From Mastigamoeba balamuthi (Eukaryota; Evosea; Mastigamoebida; Mastigamoebidae), in NCBI GenBank assembly GCA_902651635.1, contig CACRSC010000004.1, positions 51,306 through 115,305 of the forward strand: DNA of 64,000 nucleotides, written 5' to 3'. The notes beneath the pieces were generated by a model that was not told where the DNA came from, ran no database searches, and was given only the letters and a program-made list of their open reading frames with translations. Each line of letters opens with the position of its first letter. Positions within the stretch are counted from its first letter, which is position 1. Below are positions 1-13,072 of the stretch, one piece after another. The position numbers were made by a program, and so were the translations under genes.

Positions 1-33
1 CCTTTCGTTTTTCCTTTTTCTCATTCTGTTTAG

Positions 34-175
34 GTCAAATCCCATCAAAAGTGGCAAGTGTGCTGCCTGTAAATCGTCTACTGAAAAGAGAGGTTCCAGG
101 ACTACCTTCCTTTGCACTCAGTGCAACCAGTGGTTTCATCGTCATTGTTGGCGGGTCACTCACACACAACAATAA
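34..175 (+). mobile_element. piggyBac-like transposase, C-terminal exon (partial)
   Basis: The window opens inside a T-rich stretch ending in TTTAG, which looks like an intron acceptor, followed by an open frame of about 46 codons to a TAA at 173-175. The peptide has a zinc-ribbon pattern, CAAC then 15-16 residues later CTQCNQWFHRHC, close to the cysteine/histidine-rich tail of piggyBac-family (DDE_Tnp_1_7) transposases. The catalytic part would lie left of the window. I see only this tail, so whether the element is intact is unknown. A PHD or other zinc finger at the end of a host gene is the alternative. Confidence 0.5.
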
Positions 176-343
176 AGTGCCTTTTTCCCTGGTATTTTCT
201 CTCATTTCTTTTTCTTCTTTCTCCAGATATTGTTGCATGAGTCAAAAATATGCACTTCTGCACACTCCTTTTCAATACATATTTGGTACGTTTTCTCATT
301 TTTCCGTATTTGTTTTGGGTCATTTTTGCAACAATAAAGTGCC
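167..343. repeat. 15-bp direct repeat just downstream of the transposase stop
   Basis: The word CAACAATAAAGTGCC occurs at 167-181 and again at 329-343. The first copy overlaps the transposase stop codon. The AATAAA inside each copy could act as a polyadenylation signal. It may be a subterminal repeat of the transposon. The rest of 176-716 is AT-rich and I see no gene in it. Confidence 0.4.
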
Positions 344-716
344 ATTTCGGCCAAAAGCCAAAATGCCCCAAATGCCCCTTTCCCTCCCACAGGAATATGG
401 GCAATCCATGATCGAACCAACTCTTGTCATACCACCACACACAGGAGGCAAGACAGGGCACACCAAGGACACCTAATTGAGAAGATATACGAAATCTGTT
501 ATTCCTTAATATTGTGGGTACTACTCAGCGCCAGCACCGTCGCGATGGTCTCCACCGCGTAATGGACTTATTTTGATTCCGAGTTTGTGCCGGCACACCA
601 TAGGATATGTGACTGTCGCGATTGCCGAGATTTCCACCTTGCGAACTAATTTCTCTTACTGTGTGTACATTTTGCATTGCTGCATCAGTCCGGTTTCCAT
701 CGCCCCAGCGGCTCGC

Positions 717-1913
717 ATGGCATTATCACCCGCCCCGCTCCCGGCGCTAGGAGAAACCCCGCAGCCGCAGCGGGCAGAGGGCACGGGCCACGTGGACACT
801 CTGGTGCAGGGCACGCACGGGCGCCTGGGCGCGGACAGCCCAGTGTCGCTGCTACCCCAGTGCATGCTGAGCGACCTCTGCAGGTCCATGGCCGAGTCCG
901 TCGTCGTCGTCGACGCGCTCACGGACCAGTGGACCAGCGGCAGCGGCAGTAGCGCCGGGCACCTCGACCACGAGATGCTCCCCCCGCTCTGCCTGCGCAC
1001 AGCCGGCAGGCCTCCAGAGCTCTGGAGCTGGAGCGCCACAGAGCGCCACCCGGCCCTCTCGCCCGGCAAGGCCACGGTCTCCGGGTCAGCGGCAGCCCCG
1101 TGGCAGGCCGGGCGCGTGCTTGTGTGTGGTGGCAACCTCGTGGACTTCAGCGTCTCGCATTACGGCTGCGCTCCCTCGCGGCTGCTCGACGTCGCACGGG
1201 GGGAGTGGCTCGACTGCGCGGTGCCCACGCTCGAGGTGCACGGCCACACGGCCGTCAACCACCAGGGCGACTACTATGTGCTGGGCGGGTGCAGAAGGGA
1301 GTGCCGGGAGGCCGACACGAGCATGCGGGTCCACGTGCTCGCGCAGGACGGCTCGCGGTGGATCGTCGCCGACCAGCTCGGCGGCGACTGCGTGGCCTCG
1401 GCGTGCTCCGCCGCGGGCTCGCTCTGGGTCTCGCTGTGGACCGCGCTCGGCGACGAGAGCGACGGGTCGATGCGCCTGGGCCGCTGCGACCCGCGCGAGC
1501 GCAGCTGGGAGTTCGTCCGGGCGGAGAACTTCGTGTGCGGGTACCTGACAGGCGCCAGCATGGTCGCGTGCGGCCACTGCCTCTACAGCGTCGGCGGGCA
1601 GCTCAAGAGCGACGCCGGGAGGGCCTGCGCGGCGGCGGGGGGCAGGCGGTGCCAGAAGCTCGACGTGCGGATGCCGCGGGCGTGGCAGGACGTGGCGCCG
1701 CTCAACGAGGGGCGGAGCTGGTGTGGGCTGGTGTGCCTCGAGGGCAGGCAGTGCCTCGTGGCGCTCAGCGGGCACGGGGTCAGCCTGGCCAGCGAGTGCC
1801 AGTCGGTGGAGCTCTACGTGCCCGCGGTGGACAAGTGGTTCCCCGTGCAGCAGCTGCCCAGGGCCTGCAGGTGCCTCAGAAAAACGACTGTGGCGCTTCT
1901 GCCGTTCGCGTGA
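717..1913 (+). CDS. Kelch-repeat protein
   Basis: Intronless gene of 398 codons. I chose the ATG at 717 because the preceding 48 in-frame codons (from 573) are AT-rich and lack the GC-rich codon use of the gene. The chain carries spaced double-glycine Kelch signatures, for example VCGGNLVDF near residue 140, VLGGCRREC near 185 and YSVGGQL near 290, each followed downstream by a tryptophan. This predicts a beta-propeller used for protein binding. No BTB or F-box domain is obvious, so the partner and pathway are unknown. It is isolated from its neighbours by about 500 bp on each side. Confidence 0.75.
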   Translation: MALSPAPLPALGETPQPQRAEGTGHVDTLVQGTHGRLGADSPVSLLPQCMLSDLCRSMAESVVVVDALTDQWTSGSGSSAGHLDHEMLPPLCLRTAGRPPELWSWSATERHPALSPGKATVSGSAAAPWQAGRVLVCGGNLVDFSVSHYGCAPSRLLDVARGEWLDCAVPTLEVHGHTAVNHQGDYYVLGGCRRECREADTSMRVHVLAQDGSRWIVADQLGGDCVASACSAAGSLWVSLWTALGDESDGSMRLGRCDPRERSWEFVRAENFVCGYLTGASMVACGHCLYSVGGQLKSDAGRACAAAGGRRCQKLDVRMPRAWQDVAPLNEGRSWCGLVCLEGRQCLVALSGHGVSLASECQSVELYVPAVDKWFPVQQLPRACRCLRKTTVALLPFA

Positions 1914-2397
1914 CACGTGACAGGCTGCAATAACGATAAGGCACCTGACTACATCATGGATTCACTGGCGTCAGTGGAACAAGTTGCGCTTCTGGATGTT
2001 TATGTGCTCAACTGCAGGGTCCTGTGGAAATTGTCCAAAGTCGCTCTCGATCAGACGAATGAAGTGCAACAGACCCAAAGACGAAGGGGGGGCTTATCAA
2101 ATAGAGGGTCAGCGAGATGTGGGCGGGTCGTTGTTTCTAAGGGTAATAGACCATAGAGTCGGCCGAGAGCGCACAGTTCCAGCTTGTGATTTAAAGCGGA
2201 TTGACATGATAGTCATATCCTTGATGACGCAATGTCTCAGAGTCGGCAAGGAAACAATTGAACGAGGCATTTCCGACGGCTAGATATTTAATTTAAAATT
2301 ACTCCCGCTCGCTCTATCTTCTGTAGACCGCCACCGGCATTTTCATATTACTTTAGCCAATTAGAAGGCGTCAAGGTGTTGTAGCGCAGACCCAAGC
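1914..2397. other. intergenic stretch without a supported gene
   Basis: No open frame here has the codon use of neighbouring genes. The right end carries GATATTTAATTT at about 2283-2294, one of the ATATT/ATATC words found upstream of most genes in the window, and is probably the promoter of the next gene. Confidence 0.4.
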
Positions 2398-3073
2398 ATG
2401 AGGACGATCGTTCTGACGACGAATACCCAGAGGAGGTACTTCGTGCTGGCGTCGTGCACCAGGCAGTCGGACCCGACCGAGGAGGAGGCGATGAACAGCC
2501 TGAGACACGCGCGGATCTACGACGAGGCAAGGATAAAGCAGCTCATCGCCGAGCAGAAGCTGCTGGTCCACGACCTCGACGAGGAGTACAAGGTCGTGTT
2601 CTTGGCTGTGGGCGGACACACCCTCATCGGCGGGCTGGAGGGGGGGTTCCACAAGATGATCAAGTCTCGCTATAGGGTCGCATTCGTGCACCATAACGGT
2701 ACATTTGATTTCCGCCCAGATTTTGGTGTCCGAAATAACCTCTCTGTGGCCCTCTCAGACTTGACAAAGAACGCCGTCTTCTGGGACCACGAGCTTCTGT
2801 GGCTAGCTGAGCAGCGTAAGAACATCGGTTTCCCTCTTCCCACGGGCTCGATCTCTGATGGATCTAACTGCGCCCTCCCTCGGACTTCCAGTTCACGAGC
2901 CCGCGGCTGCTGTGGAGAGGGAGAAGAAGCACAGAAGCCGCACTCGGACCGTGGGCACGCAGCTGCCCCTGATCCAGATGATCAATGAGGTCGTGCCCGA
3001 AGTTCAGGTTCCGGAATTCGAGGAGATTCAGACCCAGCCGGGTGTGAACTGGCGCTTCGTCGTTATGCACTGA
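2398..3073 (+). CDS. unrecognised two-exon protein
   Basis: Exons 2398-2827 and 2892-3073 joined by a 64-bp GT..CAG intron give 203 residues in frame (612 nt). I do not recognise the family. Visible features are a charged N-terminal part with a run DLDEEYK, a glycine-rich patch GGHTLIGGLEGG near residue 75, and a basic stretch EREKKHRSRTR near 155 followed by an acidic tail. No signal peptide or membrane segment is seen. Splicing is required, because the first exon frame otherwise runs out of register with the conserved-looking tail. The gene borders the decayed region to its right, so it could itself be part of a lineage-specific or mobile family. Confidence 0.5.
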
Positions 3074-3479
3074 TGTTCATGGGCAACACTCACAAGCCTC
3101 ACGTCAACACTCATCGTCGCCACATCCTCCTAACACTCGTTCCGCCACTACTCCAAGAGCATCCACAAACGAGCACCAGAGAAACACCCACAGAGGGCCA
3201 AACCAACACGGATGTCAACTCTCAGTAGCAAATCTCTTGGTTCTCGACCAGTGTCTCACGCTCTTCACGCGAACACAGCAACAGGGACTACGCAGTTCCT
3301 TCCGTGAGGCAAAAACCAATTTGCCTGATGGGCACATGGACGACATTGTCGTGGATGGTGTATGACGATTTTCGGTACAGAATCATGGGCAGTCCCAGAT
3401 GATGTGCAACGAGATCATCACGGCCAACAACCGACGTGATGATGAAAATCGCATGCAGACAATAGAGGAGCACAAAGTG

Positions 3480-6320
3480 CAATCAGCAAGGATTGATATT
3501 TCTTTCAATGTCCCCACTGCCTCAACTGGGCCTGCCTGGCCATACCCGTTGCAGCCTTCGTGATGTTTTCCGTTCACTTGAAGCAGAGCAGCAGCTGGTT
3601 CTGCTAAATCCTGGGGGTGATGACAGGCGCCTTGGCGCTGCAGTCCTGCCTGGTTGCCCTCATGCAGATCGAGTGGTTTGCATGGGCCTCAGTCATTGAC
3701 TTTGGCACAAGTGGCACATTCCAGGAGGTCCCTGCCATGTGTTCACCCATTCCATGTCAGCGAGCTGTATGTTGGCCACAGTGTGCATGGCCTTATACTG
3801 CCTGTTTGCCAGGAGCCGGCAAGGTTTTTCAAGATCTGACCACCAAGGAAGTCATTACAGGAATAAACACTTCACAGCCAGTGCCGCCAGAGGGCCTAGA
3901 GTATTGCAGTTTTCTTGTGGGGGTCGTGGTTTGTGACTGACAAACCACAGGATGCCAAACGAGGTCACACAGGCCGGACCCGAAGGCTGACTGATGTCCT
4001 CCAGTCAGTTTTTGTGAAACGCAGTGGCATCATGATATTATGAATCCTATTGTCAGGTATCTCATCCGAACAAATTTGTTCTTGTGACTTTATCTAACCA
4101 GAGTTAGAGTTGATTCCCTGAAGATAGAGCAAATGAGAAGGACCATAGAGCTTTGACGGCATGACGTACTTTGTGAAGAGTCTGTGGCACAGTCAGTACA
4201 AGAGAGAAGGTCGTCGCAGCAGTTGTCAGTATCAATGAGGCAGGCATCTTCTACTGGGACCTCAAGCCCCAGCACGTGTTCGTCGACCACAGTGACCCAG
4301 GGTGCATCGCAGTGACAGTCATTGACTTTGGGCTCTCGTTGCTCACAGAGAATGCAGAGGAGCACTTTGCCAGGTTGGGCCTTGTGCATCTAATCAAGTG
4401 AAAGGAGAACACTGCCTTTGCTTTGCCATACGCACACCTCGGCTCACTGTTTGACATGGCTATAGATCTCATATCACTCGTGTATGTGCTGTACAGCATC
4501 GATGAGGGGCCCCTGACATGGGTTGATCTGCCAGATGAAATAGAAGGCAGGAAGCAGTGGCTCAAGATGCTTCTCTGGGTCTGTCTGGCAAAACTGTGAT
4601 TTCTCACCTGAGAGAACCTCAATGCCATGGAGGTCCCCCAGCACTCATGACTCCGTGCCGTTTGTGAGGTCATGAGCCTGTGCACATCCAAGGACAGCAA
4701 CGTCGCCCTCTGAGTGACTGGTGCTAACGGGTGGCTGACTTGGACTGCAAAGCACGTGCTTAACAGCTTCTTGGCACAGAGGGTGGGCACAGCCACCACA
4801 GACGCATTCACTATCAGTGTGTACAAGCCGGGTGTATCAGACCCCCAGGGATCATACAGCAGGCTCCAAGCCAACGAATCCTCTCTCTACAAAGGAGACC
4901 ATGACCATCGTCTATATGCAGACTTGGTTCTTAATGCTCGAGAATATTGTGGCCCTTAAGTTTCGAGAATGGCTGGGGAATCTCGCTGTCACCCCCTGCC
5001 TGAGCCAAATTGGGATTGACAGTGGTTCCCAGAGGTTACAGGGCCAGAAGGCCGAGGTTATCATGGAGATCAGGCATGAGACGGTACCCCAGTTGCTTGG
5101 GTCTGCAGGGGACTAAAACCAGGTAATTAATGCTGCGTCAATGAGGTCTCACCTTACTGGAATTACTGGGGTTTCTTATGCAGGCTACGGGCCTGAGGAA
5201 ATGATGGCATTTGTGCCTCACGAAAATGAAAATGGTTTGACTCTGCTGATTGAAATCTGTGGCCTTACACGCCACTAGAGCCTGTAGGGGCATATGGTAA
5301 TGCTGAGGTTCAAGATGTACGAGCTTGATGCATGAATTGGGTTCCTGCTCGACAAGGTTCCACCAGCCTGTGACGTGAGTGGGAGCAAGAAGAAGCGTGT
5401 CTGCCTGCACTGAGGCATGCACTCGATGGCAGAGGCAAGGTATTCACGGTCTTCTATGCTGCTGAGAATGATATTTCTGTTCAACCAGAGCCAGTGCAGC
5501 CCTTCACCAGCATTGCTGAGCTGCACATGCTTATGCCTTTCTTTACAGTCCTGCTTGAACAGGGCAGGTACGTGCAGACTGTAATGCCTGGGACTGACTG
5601 GGTCTGTGAGTAGGGCATTCATGCACCAAGAGAGCAAGAACAAGCTAGTTATGGATGCCCTCGAGCTCAGCGAGAGGAATAATGAGGCCTGCACCAGTAT
5701 TACGAGCTTTTATGACCCAATTGATGATGACATCAAGAAGCATGTGTATTCACCCCATATATCCACACTATATCTGATTGCTCACATCACCTACATGTGT
5801 CCACTGGCAGGTTGACCACATCTGTGCACTCTTTGGCCCAGATCCCTCACCAGAGAAGCACGCCTTCAGGAGCAAAAGCACTACTACACTCTTCAGTGTC
5901 TGGCTGAGATTAAAGAGCACCACTCGGCTGAGGAGTATGCTGCTGAGATGTCAGATAAGTGCAGAAAAGCTGAGGAAGAGGCTGAACTCAAGCAGGCCAT
6001 GTGAGAGGCCAAGGAAGAGGCTGAGCAGGCCACAAGAGATGCAGTGGAAGAGCCAAAGACGAGCTCATCAGTAGAATGGTCAAGGAAGAGACCATGCGCA
6101 AGCAGGCCAAGGTCAAGGGTGACCAGTTCGAGTCTAAGCAGGCTTTGAAAGAGGCAAAAGAAGAGGCTGAACACAAGCAGGCCATGAGAGTTGCCGAGGA
6201 AGAGGCCAAGGAGGAGGCTGAGCTGGAGGAGCGTTTTTGGGATCTCCTTGATAGGGACCACAAGATAAAGTACTTCATGAACAAGGTCAACGTCATGATC
6301 ACCTCACAGGGCTAAAGACC
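3480..6320 (+). pseudogene. decayed protein-kinase-like gene region with coiled-coil tail
   Basis: This 2.8 kb stretch has lower GC than the flanks, and its coding-like pieces are interrupted repeatedly. At about 4219-4400 the plus strand reads a kinase catalytic loop and DFG region: YWDLKPQHVFVDH (normally HRDLKPxN) followed by TVIDFGLS. Further on, 5880-6315 encodes a repetitive Lys/Glu/Ala coiled coil with KEEAE repeats. The pieces lie in the same orientation, so a single long kinase-coiled-coil gene that has decayed is the simplest reading. A member of a repeated kinase family, or several small exons I could not join, are alternatives. 3074-3480 holds nothing I can support. Confidence 0.45.
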
Positions 6321-6713
6321 AAGTTGATAACAGAGGATAGCCTGGCCAACGAGATTGTGGACAACCTCGTGGCCCAGAGTGCATCCAGCACCCCTGCCCA
6401 CTGAGGGGATGCAAGTGACCCGCCCGAAAAGCCCTCAGAAGAAGTGTTCGGTTTACACCCGAGGGCCCTGCAAAAAGGAACCGACCACGCGAATCGTAAA
6501 GTGCAGGGCCGACAACGCCGAGGAGATTCACCGAGTGGTGTATACACACACAACTCAAAGAGTGGCAGACAGGGTTGACAGCAAATGTGCACTTAGAATG
6601 TGTGTTATGCTGGTGCGGTCCATGTCCGCGCAGCACCACCGCGGAGTGGTCCTTGGCTGCTCACGCCCAGAGGGAGAGGGGAGGGGGGCTGGCTGGGCCA
6701 GTGGTGGATGGCC

Positions 6714-9700
6714 TCAGCCCAGCAGGACGGCGACCGGCGACTTGCCGAGCTTCTCGACCTTGGAGGCGAGCACCGACGCCTTGCGCTGCTTCTCGACGCT
6801 CTCGGGGTCGGCGGCGACGGTGATGACGACCTCGCTGGCGCCCGTGCGGTCGCGCAGCCAGTCGGCGTTGGCCTTGGCGGCGGCCGCGAGCTGCTCGGGC
6901 AGCGCCAGCTCGACGCGGACCTTGTCGGTGCGCTTGAGGCTGGCCTCCTTGCGCAGCACCTGGATCAGGCGCGCCAGCTCGCGCATGCGCCCCTCGAGCT
7001 CGAGCTCCTCGGTGCGCGTCGTGTCGACGAGCGCCGTGATCTCGCCGCTCTTGCCCGGCGCGTACTGCTTGGGCGTCGAGCGCGTGACGACCACGTGCTG
7101 CTCCGTCACCGTGAACTTGGACGCGCCGTCGGCCGTCGCGATCTCGGCCGACCACGAGTCCTCCGCGCCCTTGCCCGCGACGAGCGCGCAGAGCTGCGCC
7201 GAGCAGTTGTCGATGGCCGCGATGACCTTGGCGCGGTCGCGCCCGAACTGCTTGCCCAGCGTCTTCTGGTTGGGGCCCACCGAGACCTCGGCCGTCACCG
7301 GCTCGAAGCTCAGCGCCTTGACGTTGGTGCGCCCGCGGATCACGTCGGCCGTGCGCTGCAGGCACGCGACCATCTGCGGCGGGCACTCGAAGCGCACCTC
7401 GCGCGAGGGCTGCTTGACCGCCAGGTTCGCCTTCTCGCGCGCCGCCAGGATCGCCGCGATGGCGTCCTTGGCCGCGCTGATGTCGGCCTCGAGCTGCGGG
7501 TTCAGCATCGCCGCGTCGCAGACGGGCCAGCGCGTCAGGTGCACCGACTCGGGCGCCAGCGTCGACGCCGACAGGCCCGGCAGCGCCTCGCGCAGGTTGC
7601 GGTACATGCGCTCGCTGACAAACGGGCAGACGATGGCGAACATGCTGAGCGCCGTGGCCATGCAGTGCGCCAGCGTGCTCACGACGGCGACCTTGTCGGC
7701 GGGCGTCCCCGTGTCCTTCTTCTCCCAGATGAGCTGGATGTACACGCGCGAGAGCTCCAGCAGGAACTCCTCGATGGCCAGCGGCACCATGTTCAGCCGG
7801 ATGGCGTCGAGGTGCGCCGTCACGTCGCGCACCGTCGCGTTGAGCCGCGAGAGGATGTAGCGCTCCTCCTGCCCCAGCGTCGCGGGGTCCAGCTGGCTCA
7901 GCGGCACCGGCTGCACGTCGGCCGCCTCGGCCGTCACCTGCACGTAGTTGTGGATGTTCCAGAAGACGCGCAGGTTGTTGTACTTGATCTCCACGTCGGC
8001 CGGGTTGAACGACATGTCCGACCCCGGCGGCGCGCTCCCGATCATGAAGTAGCGCAGCGTGTCCACGCCCTTGACCGACCACACCTCGTCGGGCAGGATG
8101 TAGTTGCCCAGCGACTTGCTCATCTTCCGCCCCTGTTGCCCCCACAGTGTCAATACTACTGCGGCCCGCCCGCGCACATGACAGAACACACTGGCAGCTC
8201 CACGCTTCCGTTCCGTCTCTTATCGGTTATACGACCGCCTCCCTCATCGACTCACGCATCGATAACATCGCGAAAACACAGACGTCCCCAAACCCCGGTC
8301 ACGTCTCGTATCAGTTCCCGAGCCGCGTGTGAGTCCCGCCCTCCCTTCGAGTACTTCTCATAACTTCCCCGACGGCTTTGCACCGGTTTCGCAGCAACTC
8401 CGGAGGGGGCAGTGTGGTGGTGGTGGTGGTGGGCACCTGGGAGTCGTTGATGAAGCCGTGCATGTAGACGCTGTTGAAGCAGGGCTTGCCGGTGGCGACC
8501 ATGCTCTCGAGGTGCAGCAGGTTGAACCAGCCGCGGATCTGGTCGCGGCCCTCGAGGATGAACTGCGCGGGCATCCACTCGCTCTGCGTCGGCTGCGCGC
8601 ACGACGGCGGCATCCGCAGGCAGTTCCACGACGCGCTGCCCGCGTCCACCCACACGTCCAGCACGTCGGGCACGCGCCTGTACGAGTGCTTCTTGCCGTC
8701 CTTGGGCGACACGCGCTCGATCACGATCTTGTCCACCGTCGGCGGGTGCAGGTCCTCGAGCTGCGTGCACGGGCGGGGCAAACAGGGCAGCAGTGAACGT
8801 TAGACGAACGTGCACTTTTCCCCCGTTGATTTTCCGTGACGGAAAAGTGCACCTTGTGGTCGATGCCGGCGAGCTGGCAGAGCTCCTCGGCGCTGCCGAC
8901 GACGATGTAGTCGCTCTGGTCGTCGACGTTGCGCCAGATGGGCAGGGGCGTGCCCCAGAACCTCTGCTTGCTGATGCTGTTGTCGCGGAGGTTCTGCAGC
9001 CACGCGGTGAAGGCGTTCTTGGCGGCCTGCGGCGCCCACGTGATCTTCTCGTTGGCGTCGAGCAGCTTCTGGCGCAGGTCCTCGACGTGCATGAACCACT
9101 GCTTGGTCGTGCGGAAGATCACGGGGCCCTTGCTGCGCTCGCCGTGGGGGTAGTCGTGCTCGACAAAGTGCGAGTGCACGAGGCTTCCCTGCTGCTCGAT
9201 CAGCTCGATGAACTTGGGGTCGTCCAGCCGCGCGCGCAGCCCCGTCATCGGCTCCAGGTCGCGCAGGACGCCGTCCTCGCCCGTCGTGTTGAACGGCTTG
9301 ATGCCGTTCTCCTGGCCAACGACGTAATCCTCGGGACCGCAGCCCGGGGCGCAGTGCACGCTGTCCGCAGGGCACCACGTCAGACGCAGGCATTTCTCGG
9401 TGGGAGATATATTCCGGTATTCGAGATCCTGGGATTCGGGAGTGGGGGGCAACGCACAGGCCGGTACCGGCCTCGGTGTCGACGAACTGCGCCGACAGGA
9501 CGACCGTGTGGATCTTGCTCTGGGTGGCCTTGAGGCGGCCGTAGACCGGGTTGAGCTTGGCGAACGGGTGCTCGTACGCGATGCCGAACAGCTCCTTGCC
9601 CTTGCCCCTCCAGACAACCTGCCCAGTTCGCCATCAGCGGCCGTTTCGATCGGGCAATTTATCGCGAAAAGACATCAACAGCCAGCCCCCGAATAGGTAG

Positions 9701-10857
9701 GGAGGAAAACTGTACCTGGAAGTCGGCGTCGGAGAAGGCGAGCTGGCCCTTGAGGAAGGGCTCGATGCGGGCGGTGGCCACGTACCAGTGCTGGCGCTGT
9801 CCGTTGAACGTGACGAGGACCTTGACGTACTCGAGCTCGGGGTTGACCATGACGGCCAGGTTGAACGGGATGGTCCACGGCGTCGTGGTCCAGATGACCA
9901 GGTACGACGGGGCCGCCGCGTCACCGCTCGGCATCTTGTCGTCCTGCACGGCGAACCTCACAAAGATCGCCGTGTCCTTGACTGCGAAGATATTTTCCCC
10001 GCCGGATGCGTGAGATATTTGATATCGCGGAAAAGGCACAGAAAATGCAGTCGAGATCAACACCGGGAGGGGTTCGCACCGTGCTTGTACTCGAGCTCGT
10101 GCTTGGCCAGCGCGGTGCCGTTGACGGCGTCCCACGTCATGGTCTTCTCGGCCTCGTACAGGCGGTTCTCCTCGTGCGCGCGCTTGACGAACCACCAGAT
10201 GCCGTCGATGTACTCGGGCGAGACGCTGAGGTACGCGTTGTCGAAGTCCATCCAGACGCCCATGAACGAGAAGACCTTGCTCATCTCGACGGCGTTGCGC
10301 ACGCAGATCTCCTTGCAGCGGTCGATGAACAGGTCGCGGCCGTACTTGAGGATCTCGTCCTTGCCGAAGATGTTGAGCTCGCGCTCGGTGGCCTTCTCCG
10401 TGGGCAGCCCGTGCATGTCGTAGCCAGCCCTGCGTTGACATCACAAGAATTCCCCGCATTTCTCAGCGCCCACTTCCCCCACCTGGGAGCCCAACCGGGT
10501 GGGAACCCAAACCCCCTTGCAGAGACAACTGACCTGTCCCACACGTTGCAGCCGCTCATGCGCTTGTAGCGGACGAACATGTCCTTGAGCGACTTGTTCC
10601 ACGCCGTGCCGAGGTGCACCTTGCCTGGCGCCGGGTGTCAGCAACGGCCGAGGAGGGGTTGGGGCGGGAGGCGCGCGAGTGGGGAGGGAGAGAGAAGATA
10701 GGCGGATCTTCGCACCAGAGGTGTACGGGGGGCCATCGAGGAAGTAGTACTTGGGGCCCGCCTGGACCGCCTCCTTGGCCTTGGCGTAGATGTTGTGCTC
10801 CTGCCAGAACTGGCGCACCTCTGGCTCGAGAGTCTTGAAGTCGTACCCGGTGCTCAT
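6714..10857 (-). CDS. ileS: isoleucyl-tRNA synthetase, cytosolic
   Basis: Class Ia synthetase that charges tRNA-Ile. Eight exons: 10857-10716, 10624-10534, 10429-10080, 9981-9716, 9618-9458, 9360-8853, 8760-8437, 8132-6714; together 3261 nt, 1086 residues, normal for eukaryotic IleRS. The HIGH-type motif appears as [10 protein letters not shown] across the exon 1-2 junction, the editing-domain WTTTPWT motif in exon 4, [12 protein letters not shown] in exon 6 and a perfect KMSKS at the start of exon 8. Introns are 91-104 bp except the last, 304 bp, which contains a TGG-rich run. Three donors are GTGCG. It shares a 306-bp divergent promoter with the UGPase gene. Confidence 0.95.
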
Positions 10858-11163
10858 TCTGCGCGCGCGCAAAGAGACTTGAAAAGCAGCACACACAAAA
10901 CCAACTGTGACGGCTCACAGAGAGATACCGCCTCCGACGTCATAGCGAAAATCAAGCAGCACGGATATTTTCCTCCCCCAGATATCAAATTGTTTTTCCG
11001 GTCAAATAGGAAAACCAACGCGAACACCGCTCGTCCTGTGCACCGTCTTGCTGTCCGCTCTCCGGAGCCCCCAGTCTCCCCCGAAAGGCTTCTTGACCAC
11101 ACCCACCTCCCCCGCCACCCCTCCAGGCTCGTGCCAGCGTGTGGCGGACCGCAGGTGGTGAAC
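10858..11163. promoter_or_regulatory. divergent promoter region, IleRS / UGPase
   Basis: The gap between two divergent start codons is more AT-rich than the genes and holds CGGATATTTTCC (about 10961-10972) and CAGATATCAAATTG (about 10980-10993). The same ATATC/ATATT words recur upstream of most genes here. Function is inferred from position only. Confidence 0.4.
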
Positions 11164-13030
<1,867 letters not shown>

Positions 13031-13072
13031 ATGCGAGACCTGCCCCTGTGACTTAAGACAGTCGCTGCTTTA

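Noticed and set aside
1086-1916. 276-codon minus-strand frame in the Kelch gene
   Set aside because: Shadow frame; the Kelch motifs are clear on the plus strand.
6600-8363. 587-codon plus-strand open frame over the IleRS gene
   Set aside because: It is antisense to the last IleRS exon; GC-rich third positions keep the opposite strand open. The peptide is Arg/Leu/Ala biased with no domain.
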